64,000 bases of DNA from Verpa conica (taxonomy: Eukaryota > Ascomycota > Pezizomycetes > Pezizales > Morchellaceae), in contig JAUFSD010000021.1 in assembly GCA_033030425.1 (NCBI GenBank), positions 744,001-808,000 of the forward strand, written 5' to 3'. The notes below the pieces were generated by a model. It did not search any database, was not told where the DNA came from, and saw only the letters and a list, made by a program, of their open reading frames with translations. A program made the position numbers and the translations under genes. Positions 20,213-33,787 of this stretch are shown piece by piece. Within the stretch, counting starts at the first letter, position 1. The number at the start of each line of letters is the position of its first letter.

Positions 20213-21495
20213 ATGATGAGTTTCAAGAGAGCTTTGCTGCTCTCGGCTCTACTACTATTTTGCATAGTCTACCTTTATCCACGATCACACTCTCCTTCTT
20301 CTTTCAAAGCCGAAGCTTCACCTAAGGCAAACCATGCATCCGGAGAAAGCACTCTCACCAGCCAACCAGCGACTCATGATCAGAACGCTATATCCGAAGC
20401 ACTTGCAGACCGTCCCCGGAAAATCCATGCAGGTGCCGATACCCCGACTAGCCAGCAGCAGACCTCGATATCGGACCTGAAAAATTTACCATTGAAGGGC
20501 CAGCTCGCGCACCACTTTCCATACCATGTACAGTCAAAATTTCCTGCGTACATCTGGCAAACATGGAAATATACTCCTGCCAGCCCTAGTTTCAAGGAAG
20601 ATTTCCGTATTACTGAAGCAAGCTGGACTGAAAAACACCCGGATTTTGTACATGAGGTAGAGCCCCTATAATTCTATATAGTTCCTCTATTTATCTCGTA
20701 TCTAGGTGATCACAGACCAAGTAGCCCACCACTTGATCCGCCATCTCTACTCTGGTATTCCGGATGTTCTCGATGCCTATGACGCCCTCCCCCTCCCAAT
20801 CCTCAAGGCCGATTTCTTCCGGTACCTCATCCTACTTGCTCGAGGTGGAGTGTATGCAGATATCGACACACTAGCCCTAAAACCAGCCACAGATTGGATT
20901 TCGGAAAACTTTAAACTTAGTAACGTTGGATTGGTAATTGGGATTGAGGCAGATCCTGATCGTCAAGATTGGAAATTGTGGTACTCAAGGAGGATACAGT
21001 TTTGCCAATGGACAATCCAGTCCAAACCCGGGCATCCTGTTTTACGAGAAATTGTCGCCAACATTACGATGGAAACGTTAGATCGAAAGAAGGCTAGGAA
21101 ACTTACTGTAGACCACGATAATGTTGTGGAATGGACAGGACCAGCGGTTTGGACCGATGCCGTATTTGAGTACTTTAATGATGAGACTTTCTTTGATATG
21201 AGTGAGTCGAAGGGCAGTATCTCTTGGAAAAACTTTACCGGGATGAAGGAACCCAAGAAAGTTGGTGATGTAGTGGTTTTGCCTATTACTAGCTTTTCTC
21301 CTGGCGTTGGGCAAATGGATGCAGGAGAAATCGACGACCCAATGGCCTTCGTTCAGCATCAGTTTGAAGGTTCACCAGACCATTCCTCCCTATATTATCC
21401 ATGTGGATACTAATCTAATTATTCACTGAATAGGATCTTGGAAACCAGAATCAGAGCGCATCATAAATCCAGAGAAATCTGAACAGGACGCATAG
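20213..21495 (+). CDS. GT32 (OCH1-like) glycosyltransferase, type II membrane protein
   Basis: It probably adds a mannose or related sugar to glycans in the Golgi. Exons are 20213-20656, 20706-21369 and 21434-21495; introns are 49 and 64 nt, and the product is 389 residues. One N-terminal membrane segment (about 6-24, KRALLLSALLLFCIVYLYP) is followed by a Ser/Thr-rich stem. The catalytic part starts near IWQTWKYTP. The DXD metal/sugar-nucleotide motif is in GGVYADIDTLALKP (about residue 200). The end QHQFEGSWKPESER crosses the last intron, which restores the family's typical FxGSW; reading through instead gives an unrelated tail. The donor of that intron is GTTCAC, which is weak. The exact sugar and acceptor are unknown; OCH1, HOC1 and SUR1 relatives all fit. 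Confidence 0.88.
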
Positions 21496-23196
21496 CCAGC
21501 TTTAGACTTGGTTATAGAACTGTAGATTTTTACGACTTGACGAAGTACAGCGACGGCATGATGATAGAGAAAGCAAGGTAACAAAGGACATTCGGATTTT
21601 ATTTTCAACATTTATAGATGGTGAACGGAGCCGGTGGTCTCATTTTATTTTATTTTTGATGATTTCCTCTGCTACCAGGTCAGATCAAAAATCAATTATA
21701 GGCCTTCCCGGGGAAGCAAGATTTTTGTACACAATACAGTTTGAGAGCCGTAGATTAATTATGGAGGGGCAGCTTGTACCTAGAACAAGCTCCTATACAC
21801 CGTAGTAAATATTATATTTATGATCCTAGTCTTAGTGTTGCCGAAAATCTATAGATAACGGAGCGGCTATACAAAGTGAAATTTATAGGAATTATTTGTG
21901 GGTCGGTGCTCTTACTCTACCCGCGTCATGACTCATGAGTGCCCCTAGACATGAAAAAATAGCTACTTATCTATAAAGTACTTGTTAAAAAAAAAGGTTT
22001 ATAGTCTGGTTTACCTAGGTAGCAACCAAGTGCCGGTGCTAACCCACACTTCGCCAATAACAAAAACTATTAGTTCTGTCGAATATTCTTTTTTCTCCTT
22101 TCTCTCTACTTACTAATAATTAATAAATCGGGTGTGCTGGGTTATGTTGATATAATAAGGGGTTGGGGCTTGGTGTTATATGGTGGTTGCAACGCTACAT
22201 ACTTATTAGGTGAAACCAGACCATAGACTTTTTTTAGGAAGTAGAACGATAAAAGTACACAGCCTTACGAAAAACCAAAGGTCAAAAGACCAAGATAACT
22301 CTCCGTCACAGCAAGCATGTGTTTTGTAAAGCTACCTTTATATGTATTTGGGCCCTTTCATATGATCATATCTATTACGTAATAGATACATTACCTACTT
22401 AGGAAGCTCTCTTCTAATTAAGGTACGCCGAGTGATATCACATGATTATAATGTGAATAAATAAATGAGTCAATCGTAAATACATAGAGCCCTTAGGCTA
22501 TGGTATTCAACACCCAAACATAGACATAGACGTAAACATAAATAAAGATAAAACAATAACGCAAACCAAAAAGTCTAAAACAGAGTAGAACAAACTTATA
22601 AGATGCATTAGTAACTCAGAAAAGAAAATGAAAACAATCGCCCTTCTTCTATCATCTTATCTCTCCTCTCTCCTCTACTCTTCTCTATATTCTTCGCTCA
22701 CGTCTTGCCATAGTCCTTCCCATCCCCACCCCCTTCAACTCTACCTCTTTCTTCCCTATCTCCTTCCTCTGCTCTTCCTCCTCTTCTCATCAATGTTTCT
22801 ACTCTCTTTCTCTTAAATTCACTCTACATTAATAGACCCCATAGTTAATGCGCTTTTTCGGTTGGGTAGAGGGCGTATTCTAGCGTGAGTGGTTCATGAT
22901 TATGGTATCCATCTTATTCTGTTAAACTAGATGATTTATTCAAACGATATAAAATTAATTTATAGTACTAGAAAAAATCAAGAATAGGCGGAAACTCATA
23001 TAGGCTAATATATTGTATGAAATAGAATAGAATATAGGTTTCTTTTGACTTCTCGCATCTCGTTCGATGCATTTACTACAACATACAATCATAAAGCACG
23101 CTGCAATAGCATAAGTATGAGTCATTTAGTAAGTAGAAGGAGATACGGAAGTACCTATCAAAGTGCATGGGAGACGAAAGGAGCCAATTTATAGTA
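21496..23196. other. Intergenic, no gene seen
   Basis: AT-rich, with a pyrimidine-rich patch at 22640-22816 that yields a low-complexity Ser/Leu frame. No repeat family of this window was noticed here. Confidence 0.6.
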
Positions 23197-23897
23197 TTAT
23201 GGTGTCTCTACTTTAATTTTTCTTGAGAGAAGCTTATCTACTTCTAGGGTCCTCTCGTCCCACTCAGCAAAGCATTCGTTTACCCCCCCGATACCTAGTA
23301 GATACCATCTTTCCAACAGAGCAGCACTTCGTTTTCTTAAGCTTGCGATCTCCTTAGCCTGGGCTTGCTGGGCAACCTCAGCTCTGTTTATCCTCGGAGC
23401 AAGAGAGATCAAATCGGTTGACACAGAAGGGCTTGGGACAGGGGTGTCCATGATGGAGGTCAGTTGCGATGAGCTGGCATGGAAGGACGGGGCAGCAGAA
23501 AGGACAGTCGACAGTTTTTCTTCTAGAGAAAGGGTTGGATTTTGGATCGCAGGATGAATATTTTTGAATATCTCAGGGAAGCTGGCGTCTAGATATATGT
23601 ATAAGCTATCAGATAAAGTAGAGCTTGGTTTAGCGAGATAAATAAATAGGCGAGAGGAGACAAACGGAGGTCGAGCATGTCTTTCACAGTCTGTGACTTT
23701 GTAGAAAGCCTGATGAGGTCTCTTTCTAGCGCATTGAGACGCGCCTTGACTGAATTTTCTCGGCCAGCTTTTCTTAGAGCATATAATTCGCCGATAGGAT
23801 CGTCACTGGAGCCTTGGAGCACAAACTCTAAACGGTGGAGGCGAGTCTCGAGCGCGAAAAGAGTCTCTTCAGCGATGGTATCTGCTGGATCATCCAT
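23197..23897 (-). CDS. Dynactin subunit p22/p24 (RO-10/DCTN3-like)
   Basis: Exons on the minus strand are 23897-23666 and 23588-23197 with a 77-nt intron that splits a His codon. The product is 207 residues, near the family size of about 190-210. It is almost wholly coiled-coil: LETRLHRLEFVLQG at the start, ARLNALERDLIRLSTKS, then KLSTVLSAAPSF and a second helical half ending CFAEWDERTLEVDKLLSRK. This layout, with the FxxWDxxL-type end, is that of the small shoulder subunit of dynactin, which links dynein to cargo. In Neurospora the equivalent gene is ro-10, needed for nuclear distribution. The match rests on overall pattern, not a catalytic motif, so identity is probable, not certain. Confidence 0.75.
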
Positions 23898-24817
23898 CGT
23901 AATGATTGTGGCGGAGAGGATAAAGCTCAGCTACGCCAGTAAAGTAAGCTACCAGTAGCACATATGTATGTCTGTGCAGAGTACGAATAGAGTAATAGGA
24001 TGGGACACATACTTGGGTTCAACAAAAACAAAAAGGGTTCACCAACTCGATCTGCAGAGCCGCTACACGATAAAGAGCGTGGCGTGACACGGGTGAGATT
24101 AGGCTTCTCCCAACGGGGCTAAAGAAAGAAAAAGGGTAACAGCCGCGAGCGCCCCCAGAGTATGCGGTTTAAGCGCGTGCTTTTTACCCAGTGTACTGGG
24201 TGATGCCTTGCAGAGGTTATGCTGACCGCACCTAGGAGGGAGCTGATTGGTGCCAATATTTGGTTGAGAGGCCAAGCACAGGGCATGGGTTACCCTTTTC
24301 ACCCCTGGTTCCTGACCCTCCTGATCCGCTCAGGGCCCATACTCCTAGAATTCACCACAATCTGTGCTCATTGTTCATTATCCCCCCCATAGAATAGAGG
24401 CTGTCCTGGGAGGACCTTCTTGTCCCATCTTGTGTTGACCGCCACCACCGCCTCCTGTGTCCGGTCCGGTCTGTTTTTTCTTCTCCTTTCTCTGTTAAAT
24501 TCCTCTCACGCGCTCTCACTCATTCGCCTTTCTGTCTTTCTTCCCCCTCCTCATTCCTTCCCCCCCCCCCTCCCTCCCTCCTTCCTCTCCTAGTTTTCTC
24601 TCATCCTCAACCGGTCACACACTCTTTCCCTGCATCTGGCCACTCATTGCTCACCAATTCCTAGTTCAACTATACCTCTCATCTAGTGCTCTACTATACC
24701 ACCTCCTTATCAACCTCCCTGTCCTTCCCAGCAGCTATCCATCATCCCCTCGCTCATTCTCAAACACTACTACTATCAATCACTACCACCACCTCGACCA
24801 CCACCTCAGTGTGGTCA
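23898..24817. other. Divergent promoter region between RO-10-like and LAG1 genes
   Basis: About 920 bp lies between two divergently transcribed genes. The right part (24470-24810) is strongly pyrimidine-rich, with a C-run at 24561-24572, as in many fungal 5' leaders. The first in-frame ATG at 24686 lies within this leader; the 24818 ATG gives a more natural protein start. Confidence 0.6.
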
Positions 24818-26509
24818 ATGTATTCTCCCATCTCAGATGATGATCGACCTAGCGGCCGGCGCCATTCAATCAGAGCAAGAAATGGTTCGATGGGTGCAGG
24901 TTCTGCTAGGAACGGGGTAAAGGGGGCTGTTCCACGGCGGAGGTCTTCTGCGGCTGCGACTCACAATTCAGTCTTGAAGGCTAAAAGAAAAAGGAGCCCT
25001 GCAAAGGAAAAGGACCCAAAACCTCCTCTCAACGCATTTGACCGCCTGGCAACTTATATGGTCGACAGACAGATCAGTAAGTAATAATTGCACTTTACCC
25101 CTCACTCCTATGTGCAGATTCTGCAGAAGCCTCTCTGACATACTTCATGCTAATACCTCATACTTACAGAGTTCTCACTTATCATTCTTTCCTGCTTCGC
25201 TGCAATCCACATTCTACTTCCACAGTGCCGATCCGCAACTACCAAGCTCTTTAAGATCTCATACCACAATACCGCTACCGATCTTTACGGCAAGGGTGAA
25301 GATGATATATATTTTGTATCTTTCTGGATAGTGATGTTCACTTTTCTCCGTGCTACTGCTATGGACTACATTTTTACCCCGTTGGCTAGGCGAGGTGGAA
25401 TATCCACCAAGAGAGGCCTCATCAGGTTTGCCGAGCAGGCGTGGTTACTGGTTTACTATTCTGTATTCTGGACACTGGGAATGGTATGTGTTAAATCCCC
25501 AATGTGAAGGTATTTCTTATTTTAGTGGAGCTGGCGGTGGGATTTTTGGTTGGATGGCCTGGAAAACACTAACAGGGTCTCTTTGTTACTTGCAGTACCT
25601 GATGTATGACAGCCCGTACTGGCTTAATCTTCCGGAGATGTGGACCAACTGGCCCCTGCGTGACCTTGGTGGCACCTTTAAGTGGTATTATCTAGTCCAA
25701 TTCGCATTTTGGCTACAGCAAATTTTTGTCCTCAACATTGAGGAGCGAAGAAAAGATTATTATCAGATGTTTGCGCATCATATCATTACGTGCACCCTTA
25801 TGTTCACGAGCTACACATATCATATGACGAGAGTTGGCAATGTAATACTCTGTGTTATGGACGTTGTTGATACACTTTTGCCTGTAAGTCTAAAACTCCT
25901 TGATTTTTTACCAGCAACGCCTACTAAATACTTATTGAGTAGCTTGCAAAAATGCTCAAATACCTCGGCTACGGGACCATCTGCGACTGGGCCTTTGGTG
26001 TTTTTCTCATTACATGGTTTGTTGGCCGGCATATTTGTTACATGCTTGTCGTCAATTCTGCATGGAGAGATGCCCTCGTAATGATCCCCGAGGGTTGCTA
26101 TCACCCCGACTCTATCACCCAAACACCAATGCCCAATATTATACAGGATTATACCCTCTTGATTCGGCAATTCTATTATCCAACTGAGGCAGTTTGTTTC
26201 ACAAAGCCAATTCTTATGGGATTTATTTTTCTTCTATTAGCGCTACAGGTTCTCACTTTGATGTGGTTCTACATGATCATAGGTGTTGCTATGAAGGTTA
26301 TCAAAGGAGGGCAAGCCGAGGACACTAGGAGTGATGATGAGGATACTGAGGACGATGAGGCGGAGGATTTAACCGAAGAGGGTCCCGCCAAGGCTGTTGA
26401 CTCCGCTCAAATAAACGGGACGGCGATGTCAACAGCTTCATTTCCTTCCGTCATCATGAATGGTGGATCCCATCGACATCTCTCTGCACAACCCCTTGGC
26501 GGGGGGTAG
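24818..26509 (+). CDS. LAG1: Ceramide synthase, LAG1/TLC family
   Basis: It acylates sphingoid bases with fatty acyl-CoA in the endoplasmic reticulum. Exons are 24818-25076, 25170-25483, 25596-25883 and 25943-26509; introns are 93, 112 and 59 nt, and the product is 475 residues. A basic N-terminus (RRRSSAAATHNS, KAKRKRSP) precedes several membrane helices. The TLC/Lag1 motif is clear: FAHHIITCTLMFTSYTYHM with the two catalytic-type His, then VGNVILCVMDVVDTLLP with the conserved Asp residues. The C-terminus is very acidic (RSDDEDTEDDEAEDLTEE), as in yeast Lag1/Lac1, where phosphorylation of the tail region controls activity. Reading the first intron through would place a competing frame in 25038-25331 that lacks any TLC feature. 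Confidence 0.93.
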
Positions 26510-28296
26510 AACGCTGCAGTGGGTTATAGTACTATTTGTTTTGTTTCATTGTTTCTTATAGGGATTTCGTTGTGGTTTTGGATACGAGTATCAAAAATGA
26601 TTGAGCGAGTGAGTGAATGAGTGTTTAATTATATCTCTGTAGTATTGTTCATTTGAGAGACTCCTTTCGAGTTTTTCTCCTCCCGTTTTACCTGTAATAA
26701 CTTTTATCTTGATGTTAAATTTTGCTTCACTCCCTTTGCTTCAGGATTATACTCATTCCCGCTGAAGTTACCCTCCTCTTCCCCCATTCCTGGAATATAT
26801 ACTGCATCTGCGTCTGCATCTGTTTTAATTCTCCTGGGGTGTTCTGGTGGGTTTACTGCTTTGTTCTTTTTATTCTGTGATTATTTCCTAGAAATCTGTG
26901 TGATCTACGGTATCCCTATATACCTGCCTGGGGGGTTACAAGATGGGTACAGAACGATGCGTGATGTTAGGTTAGGTTAGAAAAAGTTAGATGGCGGTGC
27001 TGATGCTTTGATCAATTGTATTTTTATTTTGTTCCTAAATTTCCAGTCCCCCTCATTGATCCCCTTTTATTGCCACTACTACTTCTGTTTGAATACCAAA
27101 CTATTAGTCCCTGTGTTCATGGTCTATGGTAGAGATATCGTGGGCACAAGAGCAGAACATACTGTGTATTTAGTCGAACTACTTGAGTAAAATATCTTGG
27201 AGTTACAATTTGTTTGCCTAGTCAGGACCCAAGTATTCGTAGGAGAATTAAAGAGTCCCAGAATCCTCTGCATTGAGGGGTGGAAAGCCCAATTCACAAC
27301 AAACAAAAACACTTGATTAAGAAAACCAGTGTAAAGTCACCTTTATAAAAAACACTCAGCACCCTGTTCCTAGTTGGCCCTAGGAAACAGGTTATTTTAT
27401 CTCAAGAGTACCGGCCAGTGGGACGGACCGAATTAAAATCAAATGAGGGGAAAAAGTATCAATCTTCGAGTATTCCACAGCCGTGACTCTTGGCTTAAAA
27501 ACAAACCCGCCACTACCCCTTTACATCCAACTATGGCGCACCGGCGCACACAAAAAAGAACTTCGATAATAAAACCCCAATCCGGCCCAAGAAAGTAAGA
27601 GTTCATCTCTCATGACCAAAAAAAGAACCCACATTATAAAGATAAAAAGAATTTGTGGAATCGAAGAATATAATAATAAAAAAAACAAAAAAAACAAAGG
27701 AAATTCTCAGAAAGGATTGTTGATGTTTGTAGATTGGTGGATTAGAGAGAATCCATCTACCAAGGAAGAGTTAAATACAAGCTTTTTTGCGTACAGAAGA
27801 GTTACATCTGTAACTTGTAGGCTAAAAACAAGGAGATAGAGGGACTTGGGATATATAAAACAAGACTTGGGTATATAAATTGATAGAGAAAATAAGGATA
27901 AAACCCTTCTTGAAAAAAAAGAAAAATACAAATAAACAGAAACAGAAAAAAAAATGAATATTGGACGCCTAGACCTTTCCTAATGAAACCCAACCAAATT
28001 TCCTAGCGCGATGACGGTGACTAGGCCCAAACGCTAAACGTCGCTGCTAGGCAATGCGTATATCATAGCTCCTGACAAAAAAATCCTCCTCCAGCCCGTG
28101 GTGAGTAAATCATTCCGGATAGTGTAAATAATATTTTGAAGAATAGCCGAATTTTCCAAAGGGGACCTGGTAGATGTTAATTCCCTTTCGGAATTATAAT
28201 CAATACCTTCCATCTCCACACATCCGCACTCCTCCAAAATTCACCTTCTGAGACAGTAGTCCATCACAAAGCCACAACATGCCATTATACAACCCA
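26510..28296. other. Intergenic between LAG1 and SHO1 3' ends
   Basis: The two genes converge here. No gene is seen. There is a GTTAGGTTAG-type short repeat near 26969-26980 and A-rich low-complexity sequence at 27670-27710 that yields a Lys/Asn frame. Confidence 0.6.
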
Positions 28297-29468
28297 TTAC
28301 AGCAAAATCAGATAATTCGATGGCGCAATACCAGTCTCCCCGTTCTGCTTTCTTGCCTGCCACCATCGTCCTGAAACATCTGAAACCTCTAAAATCTCAT
28401 GTTTGGTGAACGAAATCTCGTTTGCATCCTCTGGGTTAGCATCATACGAGTAGATAGCCTTAGCCCTGTACGGATAATCTGTCGGAGCGGTGACTTCGTC
28501 TGGAGGGATCTGAATAGCCGCACTCTGCGGCTGCGGGGTTGTAGACGGGCCAGGAGTTGGTGTCGACGCAGGCGGTGAAGCATACTTGTTGATCGACTCC
28601 CTATACTGTGTGCCAGGTTGCGGCGAGCTGGTTTCGAAACCGCTCAGTTGAGCGCTAGTGTACATCTGGGGTGCGTGATGGCTACTTGTGCTGGTATGCG
28701 GCCTGTCGCCATGATAGCCGGGGGATAGCGGGTGTGTGCTCTGAGATCGTTTCTGGTCCTTATGAAGAGCGAATGAATCGACGTAGGCGTGAGATAACGC
28801 GTCGGGGGTTGACCCGAAGTAGAAGATCCAGATAATCTACAAACAGGGTTTAAAAATCAACCTCCCCCCCTTTACAAAGGAAAGATTATACAAACCTGGA
28901 CGATAGAGAGGATAATGTGGCCAGCACCAGCAGCTTGCATAGTTCCCCTATCACTATACACGAGCGAGTTTGCGGCCGAACAAGTAAATACCATTCCCGC
29001 TGAAATGTATCCTACAATCTATAACGCAAAGAGCGAACCCCTATAAGCCAAACAGGTATGCAAAAAAAAAAAAGAAACAAGAGAGCAACTTACAGCAAGC
29101 TGGTACTTATGTGCTGAATCCATTAATACCACAATAATGACACCAATTATGCAAAATAGCACATATACAATCGACCACCATGCGAACTTGGGGAACAGTG
29201 GAATTGTCCTGTCGGCATCCGCAATCATTTGTGATACGAAGCCAACTAGCCATCCTATCTGTTTGTATCGTCAGCAAAAAGTGACCTAGAGGCGTTTACC
29301 GTTCCCACCAAAACAAGGACTCTTTGCAAAAAAGGCGGGATTGCTGCTTACTATAGCTATCGAAATTGTCGATAAAGCGAATGGATCGCCAATGATATTC
29401 CCGAAGTCCGCTCTTGAAGAGCCGCCATAGGACCTGCCTCGCGACATTGCTTTATCCTGCCCTTGCAT
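28297..29468 (-). CDS. SHO1: High-osmolarity sensor SHO1
   Basis: SHO1 is a plasma-membrane adaptor that feeds osmotic and cell-surface signals to the HOG and filamentation MAP-kinase pathways. Exons on the minus strand are 29468-29352, 29258-29094, 29018-28896 and 28836-28297; introns are 93, 75 and 59 nt. The product is 314 residues. Four membrane helices lie in the first 120 residues: [57 protein letters not shown] and [17 protein letters not shown] Pro/Thr-rich linker follows, then a C-terminal SH3 domain ([20 protein letters not shown] to [11 protein letters not shown]), which in the family binds Pbs2. A second ATG at 29447 (MSRGRSYGG) is also possible as the start. Confidence 0.95.
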
Positions 29469-31970
29469 TTTACGTACAGACGGTGAATGAAGGGAGGTGT
29501 AGGATTGCATGTAAATCCCCACGAAGGAGATAGGGAAGAAGGAAAAGGAGCAAACAGGCGAGCAAAACGGAAAACGGAAACTCAAGTAGTTTTGTTGCTC
29601 TGCTTGCTGTAACGGGCGATTGTTGAAAGTTAGGGGAGGGAGGGAGAAGAAAGGGAAGCGACAGCGATCCTAAGTGGAATGGCGGAAGGAGAATTGCGAT
29701 GGGCAGGGAAATCCTAGGGATGCTTAGATGACGATGGGGGGGTTGTGCACAGAGCACACTTCCGGTTCAATCAAAAAAATGTGGGACGCGGACGCGGCAG
29801 GGGCTAGTTTCACGATGAGCAGCGTAGACCCCCGAATGGAGATAGTGACAACCACGTATAGTGTTGAAGTGGGTACAGTAGTGTGGTTGGTGGTTGTGGT
29901 TGTGCTGTAACAATGGGTATGTTTCTGGGCGAGACAAGAGCAGAATGGTGAGCTTCAGACGTTGCAGAAGAAGGGAAAAGGAAAGCTAATTGCAGAATGG
30001 GGGAGGGGAGAGAGAGTAGAAAAAGGGAAGTAGTAAAGAAGGTGGAGGGTGTGTGTGGAAGTGGATCAAATGAAAGGAAAGAGATAATGTGCGTGTAAGG
30101 CGAAGGAATTGCTTGCTTTCTTCCTGCTGCTGCCACTGCCACTGCTCAAAGGAAGGTACGCCGCCCGCCGCAATTGGAAAAGGGTAGGGTAGGGAGATTA
30201 GAGATGGGCAGTGAGGCTATGTACATACCTATTATTTGACTAAACCCAGGGACGTTATGTGGGTGGGTGGGTGGGTTGGTGCTTACTCTATTAAACCTCT
30301 CGCTTCACCAAAAGAAGTAGAAAGGGTAGTGCAAGATGGGATGCCCCCCCCGAAAGAGGAGGAAGCTCGAGAGAAAGTAGCAAGTGGACCAGCCGATCTG
30401 GGGAACAAACTTTCCCAGCAATATTAAAATAAAATAAAAGCCGCTGATGATATCAGAAATACCACCCTATATTTAACGGGTGTGCTGCTGATTCTATAAT
30501 GTAGGCGTAGGATATCCCTGGTCGTCCCCTCCCAGCACCCTGTATTCGAACTAAGAAAGGGAAAGAAAGAAAAATACTGCGGCCTTTACCAGAAGGGAGG
30601 TAGGTAGTAAACGAAATCAATAAGAAGTGAAAACGAAAAACGAAAAGGAAAACGAGAACGAAAGCGAAATCAGTGAGTCCTGCTCGTGTTTCGTAACCGC
30701 CTCGGGAAATCCGGCGAAACGCACTGCAGAGAGGCGAGGATACTCGAGAATGCTAGTACTGCGGCGTACTAGAAAACTCCTGAGCAGTGCCTCTCTTTAT
30801 ATCTACTCCGTTTCCCTACTTCCTTAAGATCTACACAGAGGGCGCTCTACTGTTAGGCCCAAAAGCGTTACCTTGGTCTTTTTCCGTCGTTACTGTTTCT
30901 CTCCATTGTGCCTACCCGCCGCGCCAGGGGATGCGCTGAACGTAATTATAGCACAACCCCCCCCCTCGAGCCAACGAATGGACGCCTCAGCCTGTCAACG
31001 TCCTAAGTGCTACGAATAACTACATGTAGATGTAAATCAGCCTATGTACAGAACCGACCCAAGACATCCTCAAAAAATATGGCTCATCCTCTACTTGAAT
31101 AAAAGCCCACGTTTAGGATTTGCACGATTACCGAGTCCTGAAACGCGACAAACCCCTCATCTTCGCTTCAAGGAGCCTCACTAACGTAAGCATTGGCGAG
31201 ATGCATTTCCTGCATCGTAGGTCTTGCGGGCGATATGCAAGAGAGAGGTTAATCACCTGTCAGCGTTGCGCAAGAGACATTCAATAAGGGTAATAGGCTG
31301 TGTATCACTCTTCCTCCTCCACAATCCCCATATACAAGGACATAAAGCATGAACTTCTCAGACTGGTAATACCTGTGCTAAGCCTACTATGGGCAAACTC
31401 ACGCAGCCCTATGGCCACAGCTCCCCTACAAGGTCCATCCTGCACTATTCGTTGATTTTTAGAGGTGGGCCCTGTCCATACATGGCACAGTAAATATAGC
31501 AGGTATCCTTTGTGGTAGTCACTCGCAGGCCCAGGATTCAACTCCAAAATACCCCTCTCATCGTAGATTCCGGTACACCTAGGGAGGTGTTCAGATGAAC
31601 CTTAGGTATTCAGTGTACCTGCATTAACAAATGTCTCACTACAAGAGGAAAACCCCATTCTAACTCAAACCCAGCTACTTTCTGGAACACTCTAATCCAA
31701 GCCTGGAAAGATTTGCGACACATGCAAAGATATCAACGCGTATACGTAATAGCTGTGGACAGTAAATAAAATATTAATAATAATTCATAAGTCCAATAAG
31801 TTGACAAACATGTTAGGAAATAAAATAAAATTCTATATCTAATAACATATCCGCGATAGCCTCAAATTAAATATCCGTTTACTATCCTCATAAAAAAGGG
31901 AGGAACATCCTGCAAGAGAAGTTATACTTAACATCGTCAGGATTCTTATGTTATAGTGTTCCTCGGATCC
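29469..31970. other. Intergenic, no gene seen
   Basis: The SHO1 side is purine/pyrimidine-biased (29500-30200), and a GGGTGGGTGGG tract lies at 30260-30275. From 30600 to 31900 there are only short frames without motifs. No mobile element of this window was recognised. Confidence 0.55.
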
Positions 31971-33787
31971 TTAGCGAGCAACATAGAACGTGTTAATAAC
32001 CAAGCAAATAACCATAACCGCAAACCCATAAACAACAAGTGCTAGCGCCCCTCTCCTTAACAATCTAGTTTTCCATGTATCTACAGTCCCCACAAACTCG
32101 CCCAACTCTTCATCATCGATGTCTTCATCATCCTTAAGCAGGGAATGATGGTCCGCATCAGGGTTAGAAATCTTCCAGTAGAATATACCCGGTAGAATAC
32201 TTAATTCCACTAGTTAGTTCACCACCATCCATCTCCAGTCCAAATAATACAGGGGCAGGAACTTACAAACTAATAGATGTTGACCCAGTGCTTCCCACGT
32301 ACGCCAATACCCTCTCCAGACTATTTACCAAGATCGCAACCACAAAAGTTCCGACTAAAATTAAGGTAGTAATTATAGCAAATCTCCTATCGCTCATTTC
32401 AGTTGTTCTCGTCAATGCTGGTCTTAGCCCTGTACGATTCGTAAAAGGCCTCCATTTGAGTATATTATCAACACTCGCTCTCGCCGGGTGCGCTTGCAAA
32501 GGATAACTAAACATGACTAAAATCACAATTGCAGCCCGTCCCACAGTACTCGTCCATGATGCTGGATACATAGCAATGATATTACCACCAACATTGTCAC
32601 CATATGACAAGTACCCAGTTATAGCGACAAGAACATAAATGAATCCTGCTGAGCCAATGGAACCAAAGATGACTGAAAGAGTTGAGGCGTGGGAGTTGTC
32701 CTTTATTTCATTCACAATTGAGAACATCTATATCAAACCACTTAGCTATAGATTAATATGGTAATAAATGAGGTGGAGGTACGTTTTGATGGCAAGTATA
32801 TGCAAAGACAATGATCGGGAAGCTGCTGAGAACCTCGATAGGGCCAGTCGGGACAATTGGACGAATCGCACCACGGTCGGGAAGGGTATCACCGATTAGA
32901 AAGTGGGCGAGGACTATGATGACGAGGTAGCCAATTGAAACCAGGGCAATGAAGGAAGTATATTTTAGGGAGTCAAGGCGGCGAAGAAACGAGAGTGGGA
33001 TAACCACAAGCCTGTTTATGTTAGAACCTGTCAAGTTCATAACGCGGAAAAGGGGCCCACATGAAAACAGTAATCCAGAAACGTCTGTCCATGAGATATG
33101 CAATGCTCTCGGCCTCTTTATTGAACCCCAGAATCACCTGGGGCATGAGATCCCCGATAATGATGAGATACGAGACAGCAACACCTAGCCTTCATCGTTA
33201 TTCAAAGCTAGTAGGGGCTATAGTAAGGTGTACTCACCAAAGCATTTGATTGCAATTGCTGTATCAAATACTACAGCAGCGTTTGGATACGTTAACTGGC
33301 TCAAGCTAAAGAAACTCGCGGTTCCCCTCTCAATATATTTTGTGCAGCGTGCCTGAAGGTATAATCCAAACCCCGACATAAAACCTGAAAACACAATGAC
33401 AAAGATACCCAAGGTAATACCGAATTTTGCCATAGCATGAGGCATAGCAAGAACGCCAGCCCCAACAACTATTCCCCAGTATGTATCAGTGGCTATGGTG
33501 GTAACGATGTTAGAGGGGGAGGAAGTGTACTGGTATTCATGAGGTTAATCACACTACTAAGCCACGAGGCCTCGCCTATAGGTACTAACGACTTTCCATG
33601 TCGCTGACGGCGTCTTTAGCACCAAAAAGAATTCTGTCAGTGGCAGCACATGAGAGAGGGTAGAGGTGAGTTAGGGGATCTCGTACCGTCGTCCACCAGG
33701 AGAGTTATCGGGGGAACCGGGGGAGCTCGCGTAGGCGTCCTCGTTATCCCGCTGGCTTATCGACTCGTAGTTTGGGGAAGGGGGCAT
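31971..33787 (-). CDS. Vacuolar amino-acid transporter, AVT5/6/7 type
   Basis: It is an APC-superfamily amino-acid/proton transporter, likely exporting amino acids from the vacuole. Seven exons on the minus strand are 33787-33687, 33633-33590, 33492-33238, 33184-33061, 33011-32783, 32727-32267 and 32199-31971; introns are 49-97 nt and the product is 480 residues. Typical pieces are WGIVVGAGVLAMPHAM in the first helix, YPNAAVVFDTAIAIKCFG, GDLMPQVILG, IIVFAYTCHQNMFSIVNE and SYPLQAHPARASVDN. About 11 membrane helices can be counted, and the last loop is acidic. The short second exon (44 nt) is chosen because the following intron then has a CTAAC branch site and pyrimidine tract before CCATAG, and the frame closes; it is the least certain part. 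Confidence 0.88.

Noticed and set aside
22628..22816. A Ser/Leu-rich frame
   Set aside because: It is the translation of a pyrimidine-rich low-complexity stretch, not a protein-like sequence.
27612..27839. A Lys/Asn-rich frame
   Set aside because: It comes from A-rich low-complexity DNA with no homologous pattern.
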